Of a stretch of 64,000 bases of DNA, positions 25,218 to 32,955 are shown one piece after another. A model generated the notes under the pieces. The model worked only from the letters and a program-made list of their open reading frames with translations. It searched no databases and was not told the DNA's origin. Positions within the stretch are counted from its first letter, which is position 1, and each line of letters opens with the position of its first letter. Source of the DNA: Actinocorallia populi (lineage in GTDB: Bacteria; Actinomycetota; Actinomycetes; Streptosporangiales; Streptosporangiaceae); assembly GCF_002995495.1 (NCBI RefSeq), contig NZ_PVZV01000001.1, positions 682,001-746,000 on the forward strand, read 5' to 3'. Made by a program: the position numbers and the translations under genes.

Positions 25218-25510
25218 TAGAACATGTCCAGGATTCGGGCGTGGAGGACTGTGCGTTGGTGGAGGGCGGCTCTGAGGGCTCTGTGGAGGCCGTCTTCCAG
25301 GTAGTGGGTGTTCTGCCAGTGGACGACGTGGGGGAAGAGGTCGCCGTAGAAGGTGGAGTCCTTGGCCAGGAGGGAGTGGAGGTCCAGCTCGCGTTTGGTG
25401 GTGACCAGCTGGCTCAGCAGGATCTGGCGGGGCGGGATGTTCGCCCAGTCCCGCTGGGTGAGCCCGTGCTCGGGATAGGGGCGGCCTTCGCCCACTGCCT
25501 TGAAGATCAC
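25217..25510 (-). CDS. Conserved actinobacterial small protein, VapB-antitoxin-like annotation group
   Basis: 97 residues: MIFKAVGEGRPYPEHGLTQRDWANIPPRQILLSQLVTTKRELDLHSLLAKDSTFYGDLFPHVVHW and YLEDGLHRALRAALHQRTVLHARIL. This strongly conserved family (GRPYPxHG...VTTKRxLDL...DSTFYGDLFPHVV) is often labelled a type II VapB-family antitoxin, but there is no adjacent toxin gene here, so that role is doubtful. Probably cytoplasmic and expressed alone. Confidence 0.7.
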   Translation of the reverse strand: MIFKAVGEGRPYPEHGLTQRDWANIPPRQILLSQLVTTKRELDLHSLLAKDSTFYGDLFPHVVHWQNTHYLEDGLHRALRAALHQRTVLHARILDMF

Positions 25511-25587
25511 GGGTTCGAGTGTATGAGGGGTTCTGTGGTGCCTTCATCCGTTCGCACCCGTGAAGAGCTCGGAGAACGTGCTTCCGG

Positions 25588-26460
25588 TCAGGATTCCGGG
25601 TGGGCGAGGGTCACGGAGTTGAGCAGGGGGACGAGCTGCTCCTCCTCGTAGGCGAAGTGGGCTTCCAGTTCTGCGGTCATCCGGGTCAGCTCGGCCTGGA
25701 AGCGGGCGGGGTCGGTGGTCTCGACGTCGTCCAGGAGGGCGCGTAGGGCGTTCTTCGTCCGGATGACGGCCCGGTGCTCGTCGCGCAGCCTTTCCAGGGT
25801 GGGGGACAGGCCGGGGAAGAGCTTCTCGAGCCGGGGGAACACGGCGTCCTCGTTGGTGTGGTGCTCGCCGAGCGCGTCGCAGACGGTGAAGCAGTGGGTG
25901 CGCAGTTGCGCGCCCAGGTCGGGGGCGGGGCGGGCGGAGGGACGGCCGGTGAAGAAGGCGGCGGCCTCCTCTCGGATGGCGGCGAGCCGGTCGAGCAGTT
26001 CGGCGTGGACCTTCACGAGGTGGTCGCCGATGGCCGCCGCGCGGTCGGCGCGGTGCGCGGTGTCGTACAGGGCGACCACGGGGATGGCGCGGGTGGTCTG
26101 CCGCTGGTACTCGGCGTAGGCGGGGACGAGTTCGCTCTGGCGCGCGTACTGCCGGTCGCGTTCCCCTCCCTGCAGGGGGAGGGCCGTTGCCCGGTAGGAG
26201 GCGGTGCCGACCTCGACGGTGACGCGGGGGTCGGCGAGGACGTTGTGGTACCAGGCGGGGTGGTTCGGGCCGCCGGCGTTGGAGGCGAAGACGAGCAGGC
26301 GGCCGCCGTCGTCCAGGTAGGTCAGCGGTGTGGTGTGGCGGCGGCCGCTCCTGGCGCCTGTGGTGGTCAGCAGGAGCAGCGCGGCGCCCTCGAACATGCC
26401 GCCGACTCTGCCTTCGTTGGCACGGAACTCCTCGATGATCTTCAGGTTCCACTCGCTCAA
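25588..26460 (-). CDS. Deazaflavin (F420)-dependent nitroreductase / hemerythrin-domain fusion
   Basis: 290 residues, two domains. Residues 1-135 match the DUF385/Ddn split-barrel family that uses reduced F420: FEGAALLLLTTTGARSGRRHTTPLTYLDDGGRLLVFASNAGGPNHPAWYHNVLADPRVTVEVG. Residues about 155-285 are a hemerythrin-like four-helix bundle with candidate iron ligands in HCFTVCDALGEHHTNEDAVFPRL, LRDEHRAVI and LEAHFAYEEEQLVPLL. The fusion suggests a redox or oxygen/NO-sensing coupling. Divergent from a MarR gene with a perfect palindrome between, so probably MarR-controlled. Confidence 0.85.
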   Translation of the reverse strand: MSEWNLKIIEEFRANEGRVGGMFEGAALLLLTTTGARSGRRHTTPLTYLDDGGRLLVFASNAGGPNHPAWYHNVLADPRVTVEVGTASYRATALPLQGGERDRQYARQSELVPAYAEYQRQTTRAIPVVALYDTAHRADRAAAIGDHLVKVHAELLDRLAAIREEAAAFFTGRPSARPAPDLGAQLRTHCFTVCDALGEHHTNEDAVFPRLEKLFPGLSPTLERLRDEHRAVIRTKNALRALLDDVETTDPARFQAELTRMTAELEAHFAYEEEQLVPLLNSVTLAHPES

Positions 26461-26493
26461 GGCGGGCCTCTCTATCCTGGGAGGACACGGTCG

Positions 26494-26512
26494 ATTTGCT
26501 TTGTAAGCAAAT
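26494..26512. promoter_or_regulatory. MarR-type operator between the fusion gene and marR
   Basis: ATTTGCTT-TGT-AAGCAAAT, a perfect palindrome with 8-bp arms. Further half sites GAGCAAAG occur at about 26521 and 26539. Located in the 88-base divergent spacer, where a MarR dimer could control both genes. Confidence 0.7.
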
Positions 26513-26548
26513 ACACTTATAGAGCAAAGCTATTTTGGGAGCAAAGGT

Positions 26549-27025
26549 ATGTCAACCGGCGAGCCGGACTCCGCGGGTCTGACGGTCGACGACGGCATCC
26601 GCACGATGCTGCTGCTGATGCCGCGCATGGTGGGGGCCGCCAAGAAGCTCAGGGTCCCGCCCGCGCTGCGGTCCTTCGATCTGGCCCCGCGCCACCTGTC
26701 GCTGCTGGCCTACCTGCTGTTCGACGGGCCCACCGGGGTGAACGCCCTGGCGGAGCGGCTGGAGGTGGCGCCCACCACCGTCAGCCTCATGGTCGGCGAC
26801 CTCAGCAGGCAGGGCATCCTGGAGCGCCGCGAGGACCCCGCCGACCGCCGCCGCACGATCGTCAGCATCGCCGACGGCCACCGGCGGTCGATCCACGACT
26901 GGCTGGCGCAGAGCGCGGGAGCCTGGCGGACGGCACTGGAGCCCCTCACCCCCGAGCAGCGCCGGCTGGTCGTGGACGCCCTCACCGTCTACGAGCGCGA
27001 GGTCACCGGGGGCCACCGGAGCTGA
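26549..27025 (+). CDS. MarR-family transcriptional regulator
   Basis: 158 residues. Winged helix in the middle: LAPRHLSLLAYLLFDGPTGVNALAERLEVAPTTVSLMVGDLSRQGILERREDPADRRRTIVSIADGHRR, with the DxRR wing typical of MarR. N- and C-terminal helices form the dimer. Likely represses itself and the divergent nitroreductase-hemerythrin gene through the palindrome at 26494; effector unknown. Confidence 0.85.
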   Translation: MSTGEPDSAGLTVDDGIRTMLLLMPRMVGAAKKLRVPPALRSFDLAPRHLSLLAYLLFDGPTGVNALAERLEVAPTTVSLMVGDLSRQGILERREDPADRRRTIVSIADGHRRSIHDWLAQSAGAWRTALEPLTPEQRRLVVDALTVYEREVTGGHRS

Positions 27026-27059
27026 GAGGACTGTCGGCGCCCGTCGTTAGGGTGAGGCC

Positions 27060-28160
27060 ATGACGGGTTCCGGGAAGGTCCTCAGCCGCCGGGCGCTCAA
27101 CCGGGCGCTCCTGCGGCGGCAGCTGCTCGACGAGAGGACGCGGCTCGGGACGGAGGAGGTGCTGCGGCACCTGGTCGGCCTGCAGGCTCAGCAGCCGATT
27201 CCGCCCTATTTCGGGCTCTGGTCGCGGGTGGAGGGGTTCGCTCCGGACGACCTGGCGGAGCTGGTGGCCGGACGGAAGGCGGTCCGGGCGAGCCTCATGC
27301 GCTGCACCGTCCATCTCGTGACGGCCGACGACTGCCTGCGGCTCCGGCACGTGATGGGCCCCGTCATCGACCGCCAGCTGCGCGGGAACTCCACGTGGGC
27401 CGCCGCGCTGGCGAAGATCCCCGACCTCGAGGCGCTGGCCGAGGCGGCGAGGGAGTTCCTGGCCGAGCCGCGCGGGAGCAAGGAGCTCGGGGAACGGCTG
27501 GGGAAGCAGTGGCCGGAGCACGATCCGGCCGGGCTGGCCCGTGTCGCGCAGTTCCTCGTCCCCGTCCTGCAGACACCGCCCCGCGGGTTGTGGGGCAGGA
27601 GCGGGATGCCCGCCTGGGCGGAGATGGAGAGCTGGCTGGGGAGTCCCGTCGACAGGACCGCCCAGGCCGGTGAGGTGCTGCTCCGCTACCTGGCGGCGTT
27701 CGGGCCTGCGTCCGTGGCCGACATGCAGAAATGGTCCGGGCTCACCGGGCTGGCGGAGGTCTGCGCCGGTCTCGACCTGCGCACCTTCCGGGACGAGCAG
27801 GGCCGCCTCCTGTACGACCTGCCGGATCTGCCGCTCCCGGACGAGGACGCTCCCGTCCCCGTCCGGCTCCTCGCCGAGTACGACAACGTGGTCCTGTCGC
27901 ACGCCGACCGCTCCCGCATCCTCGACGCCGGGCACCTCCCCCGGGTCGTCACCAAGAACGGCATCGTGAAGGGGACCGTCCTGGTGGACGGTTTCGTCTG
28001 CGGCACCTGGAAACTCGGCAAGGGGAGCGTGGCCGTCACACCCTTCGCGGGGCTGTCCCCGGCGGACACCGAGGCGGTCGAAGCCGAGGCGCACCGGCTC
28101 CTCGCCTTCGCCTCCCCGGCCGCGAAGTCACCGAAAGTCGACTTCGACCCGGCCGGTTGA
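27060..28160 (+). CDS. HTH_42 winged-helix protein, AlkZ-like DNA glycosylase candidate
   Basis: 366 residues of the HTH_42 family, with ALNRALLRRQLL at the start, LMRCTVHLVTADDCLRL, a tandem winged-helix middle and LLAEYDNVVLSHADRSRI...GTVLVDGFVCGTWKL near the end. Residues 41-44 LQAQ give the Q-x-Q motif (Gln42, Gln44) that in Streptomyces AlkZ catalyses unhooking of interstrand crosslinks; E. coli YcaQ has QxD. This suggests a base-excision role against alkylated DNA, but many homologues are untested. Starts 35 bases after marR on the same strand. Confidence 0.75.
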   Translation: MTGSGKVLSRRALNRALLRRQLLDERTRLGTEEVLRHLVGLQAQQPIPPYFGLWSRVEGFAPDDLAELVAGRKAVRASLMRCTVHLVTADDCLRLRHVMGPVIDRQLRGNSTWAAALAKIPDLEALAEAAREFLAEPRGSKELGERLGKQWPEHDPAGLARVAQFLVPVLQTPPRGLWGRSGMPAWAEMESWLGSPVDRTAQAGEVLLRYLAAFGPASVADMQKWSGLTGLAEVCAGLDLRTFRDEQGRLLYDLPDLPLPDEDAPVPVRLLAEYDNVVLSHADRSRILDAGHLPRVVTKNGIVKGTVLVDGFVCGTWKLGKGSVAVTPFAGLSPADTEAVEAEAHRLLAFASPAAKSPKVDFDPAG

Positions 28161-28322
28161 CGGGATTCCCGCACGGGCCTTCCCGGCGGGTTCGCGGCGA
28201 TCCGCAGGCAGCCCGGCTGGATCGGGGTGAGCGACCGCACGGTCTCCGGTGTCCGGGCGCTCAAGCGGATTGAGTAGTTGTGCTCAGGACGCGGTGTCCG
28301 TCGCCGGACCATACTGGCGCGC

Positions 28323-29492
28323 ATGGACGCAGTGCACATTTCGCCTAAACGGCTCGCCTGGTTGCGGGGCGAGCTGGCCGCCTGGCAGGCGGCCGGGCTG
28401 ATCGACGGGGACACGGCGGCCGGGATCGAGGCCCGGTACGACGGGAGCCGCCGGTTCGCCCTGGAACGGCTCGCACTGGTCCTCGGCGCGGCGTTCGTGG
28501 GCGTCGGCCTGCTCTGGGCCGTCGCGGCGAACTACGAGGAGTTGTCGCCGACGGTGCGGCTCGCCGGGATCGTCGTGATCTGGCTGACCGCGGTGGCCGT
28601 CGCGGAGCTGCTCGCCTCCCGGTTCTCCGGCGCGCTGCCGGCCGCGGTCCAGGTGATCGCGGTGGCCGCGGGAGGCGGGGTGGTCTTCCAGGCGGCGCAG
28701 AACCTGCACGTACCGGCGGGCAGTCCGGAACTCCTCGGAGCGTGGGCCGGAGGAGCGCTCGCCTACGCCTACGCCACCCGGGGGAGGGCTCCGCTGGTCG
28801 TCGCGGTCGGCCTCGGCGTCGGCTGGTACGCCTGGTGGGCCGCCGACAACACGGGAAGCTACGGCGTGGTGGCGTGCGCCATGCTCGTCGCCGCCGTCTT
28901 CGCGACCGCTCTCGCCCTCCTGCACGAGCGCCGGACCCCCGCCTTCGCGACGGTCTGGCGTCCCGCCGGAGTGCTGCTCTCCCTGGTCGGGCTCTACCTG
29001 GTGGCCATCCCTGACGGCTCTTTCGACGCGACGGGCGTGTTGTGGTCGGGCGCCGTCGCCGTAGCGGTCCTCGTCGCCGCAGTGGCCTGGTTCGGTGCTC
29101 CCCGCGGAGCGGAAGGCCGTCCGGGATTCGCCCGTGGAGAGGTCGCGGCGATCCTGGGAATCCTGGGCGGAGGACTCCTGCTGGCGGTCTGGAATCCGGA
29201 CGGGTCGATGGCGTCTCCGTCCGGGGAGGCGCTCGTCCGGGCCGTCGCGGGGATCGTCGGATACGTACTGGCGGCGGCCTGGTTCGCGGTGCTGGGGACG
29301 GCACGGGCGCTGCCGGGGGTGGTGCCGCTGGCCACGGGTGCGCTGGTCGTCTTCGTCACCACGCAGAGTTTCGCGATCTTCGCCCCGCTGTTTTCCGGCG
29401 CGGCGCTGTTCCTGGTGCTCGGCGCCGTCTTCCTCGGCACCGGCGTGCTCGCCCACCGGGGGCGCCGCCTGATCACGGAGGTGTCCCGATGA
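28323..29492 (+). CDS. DUF2157 polytopic membrane protein
   Basis: 389 residues. The soluble N terminus (LAWLRGELAAWQAAGLIDGDTAAGIEARYD) is the DUF2157 signature, followed by about ten hydrophobic segments, for example LGAAFVGVGLLWAVAANYEEL and GALFLVLGAVFLGTG-like helices at the end. Function unknown. ATG at 28323 is chosen since the DUF2157 segment follows. Overlaps the GDYXXLXY gene by 4 bases; these two families are habitual neighbours. Confidence 0.82.
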   Translation: MDAVHISPKRLAWLRGELAAWQAAGLIDGDTAAGIEARYDGSRRFALERLALVLGAAFVGVGLLWAVAANYEELSPTVRLAGIVVIWLTAVAVAELLASRFSGALPAAVQVIAVAAGGGVVFQAAQNLHVPAGSPELLGAWAGGALAYAYATRGRAPLVVAVGLGVGWYAWWAADNTGSYGVVACAMLVAAVFATALALLHERRTPAFATVWRPAGVLLSLVGLYLVAIPDGSFDATGVLWSGAVAVAVLVAAVAWFGAPRGAEGRPGFARGEVAAILGILGGGLLLAVWNPDGSMASPSGEALVRAVAGIVGYVLAAAWFAVLGTARALPGVVPLATGALVVFVTTQSFAIFAPLFSGAALFLVLGAVFLGTGVLAHRGRRLITEVSR

Positions 29493-29941
29493 GGTCCTTC
29501 CCCCGTCCCGCCTGGGTGGCCGCGGCCGTGCTCGTCCAGGGAGCGCTCGCCGTCGGGGTCGTCCAGCCGCAGTTGTCGGCCCGCCTGACCGGCGCGGAGT
29601 ACCGGCTGGCGGTCGCTCCCGTCGATCCGATCGACCCGTTCCGCGGCGCCTACGTCCAGCTGAGCTACCCGGGGCTGCCCGACGGCCCCCCTGGTTCGGC
29701 CGGTTTCTACGTTCCGCTCGTCCGCGACGGTTCCCTGTGGAAGGGCACCGGACCCGTCACGGTCCGCCCGAAGTCCCCCTACCTGAGCTGCGAATCGCAC
29801 AGCTGCGGCCTCGACAGCTTCTTCGTTCCCGAAGAACGCGCCCGTGCCATCGAACAGGACATCAACGCCGACCGGCTGGCCGCCGTGATCCGCGTGGACG
29901 ACCGGGGACGGGCCGTCCTCATCCGGCTCGAACCCCGCTGA
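29489..29941 (+). CDS. GDYXXLXY-domain protein
   Basis: 150 residues. An N-terminal hydrophobic segment (WVAAAVLVQGALAVGVVQPQ) anchors or exports it, followed by YRLAVAPVDPIDPFRGAYVQLSY; the GAYVQLSY element corresponds to the GDYxxLxY motif that names the family. Usually partnered with DUF2157 proteins, as here (ATGA overlap). Function unknown, probably at the outer face of the membrane. Confidence 0.82.
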   Translation: MRSFPRPAWVAAAVLVQGALAVGVVQPQLSARLTGAEYRLAVAPVDPIDPFRGAYVQLSYPGLPDGPPGSAGFYVPLVRDGSLWKGTGPVTVRPKSPYLSCESHSCGLDSFFVPEERARAIEQDINADRLAAVIRVDDRGRAVLIRLEPR

Positions 29942-30015
29942 GGACCGGCCTGGAATCCGCAGGACGGCACGCGGGGCGGCTCACCCGGCCGCGCCGAGGA
30001 CCCGCGAGGGAGGTC

Positions 30016-30801
30016 TCAGTGGTGGTGGGCGGTCTCCCGCAGGGAAGGCGGCCGCGGTCCGGCGGAGGCCGGGACGGGCAGGGCCGGGTAGTCGACGAGG
30101 CGGGCGCACCAGCGGGTGAGAAGGGGCCGGTCGTGGCCGATGGCCAGGAGGGCGGCCCCGGTCTCGGCGCGGTAGGACTCGACGGCGTTCACGAGGGTGG
30201 CGGTGGTGGAGGCGTCCAGCATGGCCGTCATCTCGTCGCAGATGAGGAGTGACGGGCGCAGGACCAGCGCACGGGCCAGGCAGGCGCGCTGGAGCTGGCC
30301 GTCGCTGACCTCGTGGGGGCGGCGGGTGAGGAGGTCGCCGGTGAGGCCGACGCTCGCGGCGAGGGGGCGGACGTGCTCGTCGGCGGCGGCGCGGTCGCGG
30401 CGGGGGACGGCCCGGGTGGCGCGCAGGGGCTCGGCGATGAGGTCGGCGAGGGTCAGGCGGGGGTCGGCCGCGGTGCGGGGCTGCTGGAAGACGAAGCCGA
30501 TCGACGTGCGCTGGGCCCTGGGAGCGCGGTAGCGCCAGCCGGTCACGGGAGCGCCGTGGAGGGACACCGAACCCGCGTCGGGACGGTGGAGGAGGGCGGC
30601 GACCCTGGCGAGGGTGGATTTTCCACAGCCGCTGGGGCCCAGCAGGGCGACGGACTCTCCGGCGGGGACGGTGAGCGAGACGTCGCGGACGACGGGCGGC
30701 CGTCCCGGGTAGCCGGCGGTGATGGAGCGCAGCTCCAGGGCGGGGGCGGGGCCCTTTTCGCGCTGGACGGCGCTGCCGGAGGCCTCAGGAGTGGAGGGCA
30801 T
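30016..30801 (-). CDS. ABC importer ATPase 2 (NikE/OppF-like)
   Basis: 261 residues. Walker A GPSGCGKST, Q-loop GFVFQQP, signature VSDGQLQRACLARAL (SDGQ instead of SGGQ), Walker B LLICDEMTAMLD and His switch AIGHDRPL. Drives import with the second ATPase. ATG at 30801 overlaps the upstream ATPase by 17 bases. Fifth gene of the five-gene operon; nickel is the probable substrate because of the Nur box upstream of the first gene. Confidence 0.8.
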   Translation of the reverse strand: MPSTPEASGSAVQREKGPAPALELRSITAGYPGRPPVVRDVSLTVPAGESVALLGPSGCGKSTLARVAALLHRPDAGSVSLHGAPVTGWRYRAPRAQRTSIGFVFQQPRTAADPRLTLADLIAEPLRATRAVPRRDRAAADEHVRPLAASVGLTGDLLTRRPHEVSDGQLQRACLARALVLRPSLLICDEMTAMLDASTTATLVNAVESYRAETGAALLAIGHDRPLLTRWCARLVDYPALPVPASAGPRPPSLRETAHHH

Positions 30802-32107
30802 CGTTCTTCTCCGGATGCTCGCTGGCGGGCTCCGCCGGATCCGCCGGGAACTCCGGGTGATCGGACAGGCGCGGAATGTCGGTGCCGGGGTGCGGGATCG
30901 GGGTGTGCGGGTGGTGGCAGGCCACCCCGTTCTCCAGGAGGGGCAGGTCCGTGGTGCAGACGGGGGTGGCGGCGGCGCAGCGGGGGGCGAAGGCGCAGCC
31001 GGACGGGAGGGCGTCCAGTTCGGGTGGCATGCCGGGGATAGGGGCGAACGCCCTGGTGGGGAGGGCGTCGAGCAGCCGGCGGGCGTAGGGATGGCGGGGC
31101 CCGGGTGAGCCGAAGAAGGAGGCGGCGTCGGTGAGCTCGACGATACGGCCCGCGTACATGACGGCCACCCGGTCGGCGATCTGCTCGGCGGCGGCCAGGT
31201 CATGGGTGATCATCAGCAGGGTGCGGCCGGTGCCGACATGGCCGCGCAGCTCGGCGACGGTCCTGTCGACGAGGTCGCGGTCCAGGCCCGTCGTCGGCTC
31301 GTCGGCGAGCAGGAGCGGCGCGCCGCCGACGAGGGCCAGCGCGGTGGCCGCGCGCTGGGCCAGCCCTCCCGACAGTTCGTGCGGATGCAGGTCCAGGTGG
31401 TCGGCGGGGAACGCGGCCCGCTCCGCGGCGGCCAGGACGGCCCCGCCGAGGTCCGCCTTGGAGACGCCGGTCAGCTCCCGGATCGTCTCGGCGAGCTGGG
31501 AACGGATCGTGCGAACGGGCGTCAGGTGCCCCGCCGGGCTCTGCGGGATCAGCCCGACCAGGCGCCCCCGCACCCGGGAGGCGAGCACCCGCTCCCCGGC
31601 GGAGAGCAGATCGAGCCCGCCTTCGAGACCGGCTCCGGCGTCAGCGCCGGTCGGCAGGCCCGGCCCGCTCCCGGCTCCGGCGCCAACACCGGTCAGTAGG
31701 CCCGGCCCGCTCCCGGCTCCGGTGTCAGCGTCGGTCGGCAGGCTTGACCCGCTCCCGGCTCCGGCGTCAGCGCCGGTCGGCAGGTTCGGTCCGTCACCTG
31801 GACCGGTCGGCAGGCCGCGTCCGTTCTCGAGGGCGGTGCCGTCGGCCGTCAGGGCGCGTTCGTCGCCGGCGGGCGGGGCGGGGGCGAGGAGGGCGTTGCC
31901 GGTGGTGGTGGCGTTGGCGGGGAGGAGGCCGAGGAGGGCCGAGGCGAGGACGGACTTGCCGCAGCCGCTCTCGCCGACGAGGGCCAGGCATTCGCCGGGG
32001 GCGAGGTCGAAGGAGGCGCCGGTGACGGCGGCGACCCGGCGTCGGGAGCGGGACCGGTGCACGGTGAAGCGCACCGAGAGGTCGCGGACGGAAAGGAGGG
32101 GGCTCAC
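30785..32107 (-). CDS. ABC importer ATPase 1 (NikD/OppD-like) with repeat insert
   Basis: 440 residues. Walker A GESGCGKS (45-52), signature LSGGLAQR, Walker B LLLADEPTTGLD, His switch ITHD and the C-terminal OppD-type segment with CAFAPRCAAATPVC. Unusual: residues about 99-164, between Walker A and the Q-loop, are a Gly/Ala-rich run of four to five 14-residue repeats absent from ordinary family members, which are near 330 residues. GTG at 32107 overlaps the permease stop (GTGA). The C-terminal tail after the Cys cluster is His/Pro-rich. Confidence 0.8.
   Translation of the reverse strand: MSPLLSVRDLSVRFTVHRSRSRRRVAAVTGASFDLAPGECLALVGESGCGKSVLASALLGLLPANATTTGNALLAPAPPAGDERALTADGTALENGRGLPTGPGDGPNLPTGADAGAGSGSSLPTDADTGAGSGPGLLTGVGAGAGSGPGLPTGADAGAGLEGGLDLLSAGERVLASRVRGRLVGLIPQSPAGHLTPVRTIRSQLAETIRELTGVSKADLGGAVLAAAERAAFPADHLDLHPHELSGGLAQRAATALALVGGAPLLLADEPTTGLDRDLVDRTVAELRGHVGTGRTLLMITHDLAAAEQIADRVAVMYAGRIVELTDAASFFGSPGPRHPYARRLLDALPTRAFAPIPGMPPELDALPSGCAFAPRCAAATPVCTTDLPLLENGVACHHPHTPIPHPGTDIPRLSDHPEFPADPAEPASEHPEKNDALHS
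31616..31813 (-). repeat. 42-bp tandem repeats inside the ATPase gene
   Basis: Units encode LPTGADAGAGSGSS, LPTDADTGAGSGPG, LLTGVGAGAGSGPG and LPTGADAGAGLEGG, preceded by shorter LPTGPGDGPN. Reading frame is preserved throughout, and units are nearly identical at the DNA level, indicating recent expansion. Confidence 0.85.
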
Positions 32108-32955
32108 AACATCAGCTCCGATCGGCGTCGCGGGTTCAGGCGTTCCCGCCACGCGCCGGCGAGGCCGGCGATCGCGAGGGTGGGCACGATGATGAACAGC
32201 CCCGGGAAGAGCGTCGGCCACCAGTCTCCGGCCAGGAGGGTGCCGCGGGAGTCCTGGATCATGTTGCCGAGGCTGGCCTGGTGGGAGGGGAGGCCGAGGC
32301 CGAGGAAGGACAGCGCGGTCTCGTGCCAGACCGCGTGCGGCACCAGCAGGACGGCGGCGAGCCCGGCCTGGGGCAGGACCGCCGGGACGAGGTGCCGGGT
32401 GGCGACCCGGATCCGCGACGCGCCCCCGGAGACGGCGGCGTCGACGTACGGGCGGCCGCGCAGGGAGAGCACCTCGGCGCGGACGATCCGCGTCGTGGAG
32501 AGCCAGTGCGTGAGCCCGATCGACAGGATCACCGGCCAGACCCCGGGTCGGAACATCGCGATGATGAAGATGCCGAGCATGAGGTGGGGGACGGAGGAGA
32601 AGGTGTCGACGATCCGCATGACGAACCGGTCGGTCCGGCCGCCGAGCAGTCCCGCCGCGGCTCCGACCGCGGTGCCGATGAGCGCGGCCCCGAACGCGGC
32701 GACGATCCCCACGAACAGCGAGACCCGCAGCCCGTAGACGCAGCGCAGCAGCACGTCGCGCCCACTGCCGTCGGTGCCGAACGGGTGCTCCCAGGACGGG
32801 GGCAGCAGCGTCTCGCGCAGGTTGACGGCCTGCTGGTCGAGCGGGAAGAACAGCGGCACGGACAGCACCGCCAGCGCGAGGACCGCGACGATCCCCGCCG
32901 AGACCCGGGTCCGCATCGGGTTCCGCCCCCCGGGCTCGGGCTGGAGGGGTGTCAC
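32104..32955 (-). CDS. ABC importer permease 2 (NikC/DppC-like)
   Basis: 283 residues. Starts with a short cytoplasmic segment and helix VSAGIVAVLALAVLSVPLFFP, then HPFGTDGSGRDVLLRCVYGLRVSLFVG (the DppC hallmark), and the coupling loop EVLSLRGRPYVDAAVSGGASRIRVATRHLVPAV facing the ATPases. About six membrane helices. GTG at 32955 overlaps the previous stop by 4 bases. Confidence 0.85.
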   Translation of the reverse strand: MTPLQPEPGGRNPMRTRVSAGIVAVLALAVLSVPLFFPLDQQAVNLRETLLPPSWEHPFGTDGSGRDVLLRCVYGLRVSLFVGIVAAFGAALIGTAVGAAAGLLGGRTDRFVMRIVDTFSSVPHLMLGIFIIAMFRPGVWPVILSIGLTHWLSTTRIVRAEVLSLRGRPYVDAAVSGGASRIRVATRHLVPAVLPQAGLAAVLLVPHAVWHETALSFLGLGLPSHQASLGNMIQDSRGTLLAGDWWPTLFPGLFIIVPTLAIAGLAGAWRERLNPRRRSELML

